Of a stretch of 64,000 nucleotides of DNA, positions 1 through 6,807 are shown one piece after another. The number at the start of each line of letters is the position of its first letter. Position 1 is the stretch's first letter. Made by a program: the position numbers and the translations under genes. This stretch comes from Deltaproteobacteria bacterium (GTDB lineage: Bacteria > Myxococcota_A > Polyangia > Polyangiales > Polyangiaceae). The stretch lies in NCBI GenBank assembly GCA_003235365.1, contig QJWJ01000438.1, positions 62,001 to 126,000 of the forward strand. Direction: 5' to 3'. The notes beneath the pieces were generated by a model, which had not been told where the DNA came from, made no database searches, and worked only from the letters and a program-made list of their open reading frames with translations.

Positions 1-590
1 TTCTTGGCGCGCTGGGCGTTCTTGATGCGGCCAGCGAGCAAGCCGAAGGGTACGAGTGGTAGCAACAGCATGAACTGAATCAGGCCCCACACCAGACCCA
101 CGATTCCCGCGATGCCCAACAGCGCTGCGCCCCGTACACCCAGTGCCGGCACCGCTTCGTCCAGGCGTAGCTGGGTGCGCGTCTCGCCGACGGTCTGAGT
201 CAGGATTGATTCGTAGTCCGAGCCGTAGAGAGAGCCAGATGCCAGACCCCGCGCGAAGGCACGTGCGGTGAGGCGCGGCGCGATGAACAAGCCGCCGGCG
301 AGGCCGCCCAGATTGATTTGCCAGGCGAACCACGCGCGCTTGCAGCCCGCGCCGATTTCCCACGCCGAAATCTCGAGCTCGCCCGCGAAGTCGGTGGTGT
401 AGCCGGTGAGCACGTGGTGCAAGTCGTGGAAGCGCACTGCGTCGCGCCTCGGGTCGCTGTTCGGGATGGGGAAGGGCAGGCTGCCCAGCTTGAAGTCGAC
501 CCACGCCGCGGAGTAGCCGCCGTCGGGGCCAAAGCCGTTGTCGAGGAAGTACTGGTCACGGGCTTCTTTGAGGGTTCGTTCGTCGCTCAT
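1..590 (-). CDS. COQ4-like membrane-associated protein (3' end missing)
   Basis: The reading frame starts at an ATG at 590 and runs off the left edge after 196 codons, so the C-terminus is not seen. The frame is not the one giving the longest open stretch here, but it encodes a coherent protein. It opens MSDERTLKEARDQYFLDNGF, then has HDLHHVLTGY near residue 55. The full pattern there is HD-x2-H-x11-E, the metal-binding signature of COQ4, the ubiquinone-biosynthesis scaffold. Past residue 90 come Gly/Ala-rich hydrophobic stretches and a strong hydrophobic segment near 150-190, probably membrane-inserted. COQ4 binds lipid and organises or decarboxylates quinone intermediates. Whether this bacterial relative does the same is inference; no other quinone gene is in the window. 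It is divergent from a TetR gene, which suggests lipid- or drug-responsive control. Confidence 0.7.
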   Translation of the reverse strand, partial: MSDERTLKEARDQYFLDNGFGPDGGYSAAWVDFKLGSLPFPIPNSDPRRDAVRFHDLHHVLTGYTTDFAGELEISAWEIGAGCKRAWFAWQINLGGLAGGLFIAPRLTARAFARGLASGSLYGSDYESILTQTVGETRTQLRLDEAVPALGVRGAALLGIAGIVGLVWGLIQFMLLLPLVPFGLLAGRIKNAQRAK

Positions 591-665
591 GGGACTTGTC
601 TCCAGGTTCGGGCCGGCACCGTTCGCCGCCCGGGGGTCAGTCAGAAATTCGCTGACCACATTCAT

Positions 666-690
666 TGACTGTAGTCAGTGACCTGGGTCA
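666..690. promoter_or_regulatory. Tandem palindromes, candidate TetR operator
   Basis: Two inverted repeats lie head to tail between the divergent COQ4-like and TetR genes: TGACT-GT-AGTCA (666-677) and TGACC-TG-GGTCA (679-690). Their centres are 13 bp apart, about one helical turn, as expected for two TetR-type dimers. A TTGACA-like -35 on the minus strand (715-720) with CAATTA (692-697) 17 bp further would put these sites over the start of the COQ4-like transcript. That the neighbouring TetR protein binds here is inference. Confidence 0.5.
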
Positions 691-985
691 GTAATTGACG
701 CACGAGCGACCCTGTGTCAATCGATGACATCGACGCGCGGCACCGCTGCGTCGCTGTGCCGCACGGAACGCCCTGCCAGCGCTACCAGCTGATTCCGCGG
801 CAGATCGATAAAAAACCAATGAATATCCATCACTTCGGACTGCGCTGCGCGCCCTCGGGCCGCTTTCCGTTCGCGCCTCGCTGGACTGCCTCCCGCCCGG
901 AGCGGCGCGGTTAGTGGCCAGCCACCGCAAATAACGACCGCCCAAGCGGGCGCCGCGAGTCCGCGCTGCTGCAGCGAGCGCGAGC

Positions 986-1588
986 GAAACCATCACGCGC
1001 GCGCAGCAAAAGATCGAGACGCTCCACAACGTCACTCAGGCGGCGCGCGACCTGTTCACCGAGCTCGGTTTCGACGCCACGACCACTGACGCCATCGCCG
1101 AACGCGCTGGCGTCGCCAAAGGCACGCTCTTCTTTCACGCCAAAGACAAGCTCGATCTGCTGATGCTCGTCATGCACGACGATCTCAAAGCCACTTCCGA
1201 GCGCTGCCTCGAGCACGTACCCCAAGACGCACCCTTGCTCGAGCAAGTCACGTTCATCTTCAACGAACTGATCGGAATGTACCTCGCAAGCCCCTTGCGC
1301 TCCAAGGCGTTCCTCACCCGCCTCTTCATCGCCACCGGCCCCCACAGCCAACGCCTCCACGCCCTCACGTTCGGCTTCCTCATCCAACTCGCCTCACTCG
1401 TCTCCGCCGCCGAAGCCCGCGGCGAAGTGCGGCAAGGCACCCCCGCCCAGCTCGCCGCCTCCAACATGTTCGCCACCTACGCCATGGTGTTGCTGGGCTG
1501 GGCCACCGGGCAACTCGGCGAAGAAGGCGTCAAGCCCATGGTCGCGCAGGCGGTGGGGCTGCAGGTCAGGGGGTTGATGGCGAGGTAG
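986..1588 (+). CDS. TetR/AcrR-family transcriptional regulator, start unresolved
   Basis: The frame encodes a typical TetR N-terminal helix-turn-helix: ARDLFTELGFDATTTDAIA, then AERAGVAKGTLFFHAKDKL. A C-terminal helical ligand-binding domain follows, ending at the TAG at 1586-1588. TetR repressors release DNA when a small ligand binds the C-terminal domain. The frame is open from 935 (after a TAA at 932) but has no ATG, GTG or TTG before the ATG at 1163, which lies after the recognition helix. Homology to the family begins near 1000. So the start is a rare codon (for example ATC at 992), or the true start was lost by a mutation or sequencing error, or the gene is decayed. The coordinates mark where TetR-like coding begins. 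It is divergent from the COQ4-like gene and probably controls it or itself through the palindromes at 666-690. Confidence 0.75.
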   Translation, partial: ETITRAQQKIETLHNVTQAARDLFTELGFDATTTDAIAERAGVAKGTLFFHAKDKLDLLMLVMHDDLKATSERCLEHVPQDAPLLEQVTFIFNELIGMYLASPLRSKAFLTRLFIATGPHSQRLHALTFGFLIQLASLVSAAEARGEVRQGTPAQLAASNMFATYAMVLLGWATGQLGEEGVKPMVAQAVGLQVRGLMAR

Positions 1589-1771
1589 GGGTGCGGATCC
1601 CGTCAGGCGGCGGCCCTGCGGCGTCTCGCTCCCTCCAAGGGCGTTTCACGATATCCCCAAACACAGCACCGCGCCGCCCATCGACGAGGGACGACGCGGT
1701 GCTGCCTTGCTGCGCTCCTGGCTGTGGTTCTGCCGGGCCGCTTGGTGACCCGAACCGGTGTGGGGCGATGG

Positions 1772-3331
1772 TTACTTCAGATCGATGCAGGCCAGACGAG
1801 AACCGTCGGAGCCGTCGTGGATGACGATCGATTGCGCTTCGGGACGAGCGAGGTGTTGCGCGACTGCTGTCTTTTCACCTGCTCCCGATGCATCGGTGGT
1901 CAGCGTCAACCAGATTTCGTTTTCGGCGACGACTTCGCTCACCGAGGGATCGAGCTTGTAGTGGCCGCCGCCGCTCGCTACCGCACAGGGGAGGTTGTGG
2001 ACGTGGATGGGGTATTCCGTTTCCGGAGTCAGGCCCCCGACGACGATGGACGCGGTCGTCGTGCCGCTGAGTGAGCGGACCAGGGTTGCTTCGGCGTCGA
2101 GGGCATCGAGACCTTTGTCCGCGCCCGCCGACAGGAGCTCGGCGGTTCCCGTCGTTTCGACGTCGGACCATCCTTCGACTTCGAGGTTGGCGCACAACAC
2201 CTTGTTGCCGTCGCGATGGATCACGATGGACTGCGCGTCACCGCGAGCCACGTGCGCGCTAGACATTTCCGATTCCAAGATGCCGTCGCCGTCGATGTCG
2301 ATGGGGGGCCACAGTTCGTTCACTTCCTCGGTGGTGGCAACCGACGGATCTATCTTGTAGTGCCCGTTGGCATCACCGACGTCGCATGGCATCGAGTGAA
2401 CGTGGGCGCCGTATGTTGCGTCGAGGTCCAGGCCACTGACCAGCAGCTTGATCTCGGTGCCGTCGGTGTCCACGACCATCATCGCCTCGCCACTGACTCC
2501 CTCTTCGGTGGCGTCGGCCATTGCGAATGCCGAGAATGTTCCGGCAAAGGCGACCTGCTCCTCGCCGGTCCCCAAGTCAGCGCATAGGATCTTCGTTCCC
2601 CCAGGCGCGTGCACGACGACCGATTGCGCGTCGCCGCGAGCCAGGTGCCCGACGGCGATTGCGCTGCCGAGTCCGTTGCCATCGGCGTCTGTGGTGAACG
2701 CCGGCCAGATTTCGTTGTCAGCGCCAGGGGTACCACTGGGATCGAGTTGATAATGTCCACCCGCCGTCTGCACGTCGCAAGGCAGCGCGTGCACGTGCGC
2801 TCCGTAGGCGGTGTCGGGCGACAACCCGGTGACGGCGATATCGACGATCGTGTCTCCCGATGCGGTGCGAACCATCTGGGCAACGCCGGTAGCCTCGCTC
2901 GCACCAGCGTCCCCAGCGCCAGCGACCATCGCAAACTCACCCGTTTCAATCGAAAGCAATCCGTCGGTGTTCGCGGGCGCCCCGCCTTCATCCGCCATCG
3001 CGTCACCGGCATCTGCCCCGCCCCCGTCGCTCAGCGGAGCTCCGCCGTCGCCGGGGCCCGCGTCGTCAGTGGGCGCGTCATCGGTGTCGGTCGGCGCATC
3101 ATCGCTGGCTGCGTCATCGGTGTCGGTGGGCGCGTCATCGGTGTCGGTGGGCGCGTCATCCGTATCGGTGGGTACGTCGTCCGTGTCGGTGGGTTCGTCG
3201 TCGGTTGCCGTATCGTCGCTCGGTTCATCGGTGCTGGCGTCGGGTGTATCCGTCGTCGTCGTGTCATCACCGCAGGCGCTCATCACCAGCGCCAGGCACA
3301 TTACGAGCGATGTTTTTGTCGAACACATCAT
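1772..3331 (-). CDS. Lipoprotein with three Cu/Zn-SOD-like repeats
   Basis: 519 residues. The N-terminus has a hydrophobic signal and a lipobox ending at Cys20 (LVMSAC), so it should be a lipoprotein. Residues 21-120 are an Asp/Thr/Pro linker with TDTDDAP repeats. Three repeats of about 120 residues follow (roughly 124-255, 265-383, 395-519). Each holds HVH, a Cys four residues on, a (G/N)GHY turn, a GDAQS or PEAQS stretch ending in VVH or VIH, and a late Cys. These match the four copper-ligand histidines and the disulfide cysteines of Cu/Zn superoxide dismutase. The two extra zinc histidines are not seen: the zinc loop reads NEIW or NELWPP instead. It is therefore probably a copper-only SOD-like repeat protein at the cell surface. 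Enzyme activity is not proven; copper binding alone is possible. Start may be either of the two consecutive ATGs. Confidence 0.8.
   Translation of the reverse strand: MMCSTKTSLVMCLALVMSACGDDTTTTDTPDASTDEPSDDTATDDEPTDTDDVPTDTDDAPTDTDDAPTDTDDAASDDAPTDTDDAPTDDAGPGDGGAPLSDGGGADAGDAMADEGGAPANTDGLLSIETGEFAMVAGAGDAGASEATGVAQMVRTASGDTIVDIAVTGLSPDTAYGAHVHALPCDVQTAGGHYQLDPSGTPGADNEIWPAFTTDADGNGLGSAIAVGHLARGDAQSVVVHAPGGTKILCADLGTGEEQVAFAGTFSAFAMADATEEGVSGEAMMVVDTDGTEIKLLVSGLDLDATYGAHVHSMPCDVGDANGHYKIDPSVATTEEVNELWPPIDIDGDGILESEMSSAHVARGDAQSIVIHRDGNKVLCANLEVEGWSDVETTGTAELLSAGADKGLDALDAEATLVRSLSGTTTASIVVGGLTPETEYPIHVHNLPCAVASGGGHYKLDPSVSEVVAENEIWLTLTTDASGAGEKTAVAQHLARPEAQSIVIHDGSDGSRLACIDLK
3067..3195. 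repeat. 21-bp imperfect tandem repeat inside SOD-like lipoprotein gene
   Basis: About six imperfect copies of a 21-bp unit encode the heptad TDTDDAP (with variants) in the linker of the SOD-repeat lipoprotein. Because the unit is a multiple of three, gain or loss of copies changes linker length without breaking the frame. Confidence 0.8.
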
Positions 3332-4263
3332 GGGGTTGCCTCGATTCGAAGTCAGAAAGCGGTTGGGCCCTCACTGCCCACCGGCCGCGCCGATCGGCGG
3401 CGGACCATTCACTACCAGAGTTTGCCAATCAGCGGAGCGCGCTTGCGTTCGTGGCTTCCCGCAACGACAGCGTTCGGGGCGAACGGCCTGATGGACCTCA
3501 GCAGAGGTGTTCGGTAGTCCACACCCCTGTGGAGACGGAATCAAGCGAAGTCGTCTGGGAGAGCCTCATGACCCGATTGGGGTACGTGCGCCGTGTTTCG
3601 GGTGATCGACTTCCGCGGTTTTCGCACGTACACCGACGGCCCACACTCGGCGACGAGCGTACGAACACCGGCTGAGAGTGAAGCCGCTCACTGTCAGTTG
3701 ATTCCAAATGGGCGCGCGCGATTGTCGGTCGTTTTCGAACCCCCGTTGGGTGAGGGCGCGAACAGACGCCCCTGTCGCGGTTGTTTTCCCGACTCTCATT
3801 ACAGTCACGGCGCGGCCGCCGGGCCTGGCGGTCTTCCGTCAGGGATGACTCAGCAGGGCGCTTCCCATTGGCGCGGTCGGTGATCAGGTTACACCGCACT
3901 GCAGCAATCAGGAGATGTGCCAATGGCCGATGACCATCGCATGCGGCCGCCGGCGGTGTGTGAGGCATGAACAATCCGGACGGCCCGCTGTACACCAAGA
4001 CGAGGGGGCCGTCGAACGAACGTCGAGTGCGCGCCGTCAAGCGAGGCGGCGTCTGCCGTCCCCCAGTCACCCACATCGTTCACCACCGGCACCTCCCTCG
4101 AACACCCACATCGTCGCTGATCGGCCACGATGCGCCGGGCCAGTTGTGGCGCCAACCCGACCATCCGGTAAGCAGCTTGGGTGTGCTCATCGCGCCATCG
4201 ACCACGTCCGAAGCGGCGCGGCCCGAGGTCGCGCGTTAGACTGGCACGCGAGGAACGACACTG
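3332..4263. other. Intergenic, no convincing gene
   Basis: Open frames exist on both strands but their translations are Arg/Pro/Ser-rich with no recognisable fold. The stretch holds the promoter region of the SOD-like lipoprotein (minus) and, at its right end, a GAGGAA ribosome site at about 4249-4254 before the next gene. I see nothing else in it. Confidence 0.5.
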
Positions 4264-4755
4264 ATGGGATCTGGAGCTGAAACGATAGAACGATTGGACG
4301 GACTCCACTTGGGGGCGGGTTGGTTCCTGACTTGGATCAACGGGGTCGAGATTGTTTACATGGACGAACGCGTGCGCGAGTCGTCTTTCAACGCCTACCT
4401 GACCGCCGTTGAAGACGTGGCAAAGGCACTGAACGCACCGCGCCTCGTGCTGTACGAAGTGTCTCCGAGTGTGCTCAGCCCCAGCGTTCAGAGCCAGTGG
4501 GCAGGCGTGATCGACAAGCACCGGGCGAGCTTGGAGGCGAACACCATCGCCGCGGTGCTCGTCTCGGCGACGCCGGACACTCCCCTGGCCTCCGTGCTCT
4601 GGAGCCCGTCGACCCCTCATCCCACGCGAGTGTGCGAGTCCGTTGCTGACGCCTTCGCTTGGCTCGTTCCCCACAAGCCCGACACGGATCTGCAAGAGAC
4701 CACTGCGAACTACGAAACGCGTCGCGCTCAGCTCGTGCCTCGCCTGTCACTCTAG
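4264..4755 (+). CDS. Conserved-looking small cytoplasmic protein, function unknown
   Basis: 163 residues, preceded by GAGGAA nine bases before the ATG, which supports this start. The protein has no signal peptide or membrane segment. Its composition is that of a real globular protein, with alternating hydrophobic strands (GWFLTWINGVEIVYMDERV) and amphipathic helices (FNAYLTAVEDVAKAL). The layout of short strands and helices resembles STAS/SEC14-type small alpha/beta proteins common in myxobacteria, but I see no diagnostic motif, so this is only a guess. It stands alone between two oppositely oriented lipoprotein genes. Confidence 0.65.
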   Translation: MGSGAETIERLDGLHLGAGWFLTWINGVEIVYMDERVRESSFNAYLTAVEDVAKALNAPRLVLYEVSPSVLSPSVQSQWAGVIDKHRASLEANTIAAVLVSATPDTPLASVLWSPSTPHPTRVCESVADAFAWLVPHKPDTDLQETTANYETRRAQLVPRLSL

Positions 4756-5106
4756 GAAACGACGGAACCGGGCGGAGCATTGTGTACCTCGGGCCCACCG
4801 CTTGTGGAGAGCTGCCCATCGTTTGTGCCTCACGTTGTCGTTCGTTTAGCCGTCGCCGGATATCGGTGACGTCGAAGTGCGTGGTTTGTAGACCTCGTGC
4901 CACGAGAGGTGAACGGCGTCGGTCAAGCGAATTGCTCGTGGTCGAGTGCATGGCGTGAGGTGATGAGGAACGAGTTTGGGTTTCAGAGCGCTCGTCGTCG
5001 GGTCTTGTTTGACTCGGATTGTTTGGGTGATGCCGATCAGTCGCAATGAGTCTCCCTCGTGCGACCCGGGCAGCGCTCGGATGATTGTGCTCGCGCCTTG
5101 TTTTGG
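4756..5106. other. Intergenic, convergent, nothing recognised
   Basis: This is the gap between a plus-strand gene and a minus-strand lipoprotein gene. The open frames crossing it look random. No strong hairpin followed by a T run was found. Confidence 0.5.
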
Positions 5107-6003
5107 CTATCGAGCGGCGTCGAGGTTCGCCGTTGAAGCGGCCGAGGCGTCGTATGCGCTCGCGTCGAGCCCTGCATCATCTGGGATGCTTGGCTCGCGC
5201 AGGCAGGAGTCTTGCCACGCCTGGCATTGCCCCTGAGCACAAACGGCGAAGTGAGGCGTGCCGTCGTAGCCCCAATCTTCGACGCAGCCGTGGGCAAGCA
5301 AATCGTCGTATGCGGAACGCAGTTCGTCTCGCTCGGCGCGAGGCAGCAACGATGAGATGCTGATGGCTGGCGGGCCCGCCGACACCTCGCATGCACCTTC
5401 GGCCTCGAGCCCGCCCCAGATCGCGCAGTCGTCCTCACTGGAGCAAGGTTGATCTCCGAAGCTTTCCAGCGCGACCTCACACTGTTCCTCGTCCCACAAC
5501 GGGCAGGAGACGTCAGGCGCATACTTCCAGCAACGATCGCCGGACACGTCGTCCTCGACGCAGGTATAGGCATAGCCGTTTCGACACGCAAAGTGGTCGT
5601 CGCAGCTTGCTCTGGTTTCGCCCTGTCCTGCCAATTCATGCAGGCAGACTTCGGGATCCGGTGGGGACGAAGGTGCGGGTTTGGTCGACGCATCCGGCAG
5701 TGCCGCACCCGTGTTGCCCGTCGTGGACGGATCTGGAATGTTCGACGACGCGGCAGCGCCGTCCACTGCGGAGTTGCGCGTCGCATCGCGGGGCCGCGGT
5801 GCAGCAGCATCTGACATCTGTGTTGCGGCGTCGACCGTCGGTCGACCCGTTTCACCGTCGTGTCCCGTCGCTACACCCCGGGTCGAATCGGTGCTACAGC
5901 CGAGGGCGAGAACCGCGAGTGTCGGCGCAAGATGAACGAGCGGTGGGACAGTGCAAACGTGACGCCTCTCGCTCTCGCTCTCGCTCTCGCTCTCGCGTTT
6001 CAT
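5107..6003 (-). CDS. Cys-rich lipoprotein, function unknown
   Basis: 298 residues. After a charged start with an alternating Ser/Glu run (residues 4-12) come a basic stretch, a hydrophobic segment and a lipobox (LAVLALGC, Cys near 36). Residues 37-115 are a Ser/Thr/Ala/Pro/Asp-rich linker. The rest is a compact domain with about a dozen cysteines, for example CLHEL, DDHFACRNGYAYTCVEDD, CWKY, CPLW, CSSEDDCAIW and GQCQAWQDSC, probably disulfide-bonded outside the cytoplasm. Such domains are common in myxobacterial secreted proteins, often without known function. The only in-frame start upstream of the signal is the ATG at 6003, which makes the n-region unusually long because of the repeat. Confidence 0.7.
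   Translation of the reverse strand: MKRESESESESERRHVCTVPPLVHLAPTLAVLALGCSTDSTRGVATGHDGETGRPTVDAATQMSDAAAPRPRDATRNSAVDGAAASSNIPDPSTTGNTGAALPDASTKPAPSSPPDPEVCLHELAGQGETRASCDDHFACRNGYAYTCVEDDVSGDRCWKYAPDVSCPLWDEEQCEVALESFGDQPCSSEDDCAIWGGLEAEGACEVSAGPPAISISSLLPRAERDELRSAYDDLLAHGCVEDWGYDGTPHFAVCAQGQCQAWQDSCLREPSIPDDAGLDASAYDASAASTANLDAAR
5966..5995. repeat. Hexanucleotide microsatellite (CTCTCG x5)
   Basis: Five perfect copies of CTCTCG on the plus strand encode an alternating Ser-Glu run at the N-terminus of the lipoprotein that starts at 6003. Slippage here would add or remove Ser-Glu pairs in frame just ahead of the signal peptide. Confidence 0.9.
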
Positions 6004-6063
6004 CGCGTTCAGTATTGTGGGTCGCTCTGGTGAAGTCCAGTCTAGGATTGGCGGCGAGCGGCG

Positions 6064-6807
6064 CTACGAATCAGAGGCCGCTCGCTCGAGCCAAGCCTTT
6101 GTGGCTTCGAGACGCTCCACCAGCGCGGCTCGCTTGTCCTCTTCTGCAGGCGTCGCGTCGACTTCTCGAAGTCGCTGCAAACAGTCTTGCACGACAGCAG
6201 AGGTTGACGAGAAGACGTACCCCGGCGGACCCAGGTCTTTCAGCTTTGCCCAAGGGCCGCGGGTCTCGAATGGGTTTGACGTATCCGACAAGAGAGTGTC
6301 CAGCAGCGCGAGGTCGGCAAACGCCCACGGGTCTCGCTTGCGAGGACCGGCGATTTGCCCCTCCACCGTTTGGCTCGCTTGGTTCAGCGCGGTGGGGATG
6401 AGTTCACCAGAGACTTCCGTCGGGTCGCACTTCAACATTGCCGTCGGCTCGGTCAAGATGCGAGCAACGAGGCGTTGGGTGAGATTGTAGGAATCGACGA
6501 TGGCGTTCACCGGGTCCCGTTCGAGCTGGTATCCCTTGTCATACGCCTCGACAGACTCGGGGAACCTTCTGGCGGAGCGGCGCACTCCTCCGAGGCTTCC
6601 GTAGCAATCGCAAAGCGCGGCCGCGAGTTTCCTCGCACGCTCTCCACCCAACTCGTCCTCTTGCAGCTGCGTTCGCCGTTCTTCGAGTGCGTCGATCGCT
6701 TCGCCCAGGATCACTTCGGCTTCTGCAAAGTTGCCGGCGCTTCGCTCGAACTGGGCGTCCTGCTTGGCGTCTTTTGCGAATCGTATCGGGTCATCCATCG
6801 ACGTCAT
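6064..6807 (-). CDS. TPR-like (MAP3K TRAFs-binding/TPR-S-type) partner protein
   Basis: 247 residues from the ATG at 6805-6807, which overlaps by one base the TGA of the upstream gene (TGATG). A longer in-frame extension upstream lies inside that gene and is ignored. The protein is all helical. Residues 12-50 form a helix pair (FERSAGNFAEAEVILGEAI). Residues 60-98 form a TPR-like unit (CDCYGSLGGVRRSARRFPES, then VEAYDKGYQLERDP). Next come SYNLTQRLVARIL and a WAFADLALLDTLL helix. The 'YDKGYQLE..P.N.IVDSYNL' pattern resembles the TRAFs-binding/TPR-S proteins linked by others to bacterial conflict systems. I recognise this by pattern only. Its job is probably to sense a signal or bind and gate the effector-like protein encoded just upstream in the same transcript. 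Confidence 0.75.
   Translation of the reverse strand: MTSMDDPIRFAKDAKQDAQFERSAGNFAEAEVILGEAIDALEERRTQLQEDELGGERARKLAAALCDCYGSLGGVRRSARRFPESVEAYDKGYQLERDPVNAIVDSYNLTQRLVARILTEPTAMLKCDPTEVSGELIPTALNQASQTVEGQIAGPRKRDPWAFADLALLDTLLSDTSNPFETRGPWAKLKDLGPPGYVFSSTSAVVQDCLQRLREVDATPAEEDKRAALVERLEATKAWLERAASDS

Noticed and set aside
1163-1588. TetR gene starting at the ATG at 1163
   Set aside because: That start leaves out the helix-turn-helix, which is plainly encoded upstream in the same frame.
3498-4076. 192-codon minus-strand frame
   Set aside because: Arg/Pro/Thr-rich with no hydrophobic core or family signature; it also overlaps the start of the next gene's upstream region.
3889-4695. 268-codon minus-strand frame
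   Set aside because: It overlaps the better supported 163-residue plus-strand gene, and its translation is repetitive and unlike known proteins.
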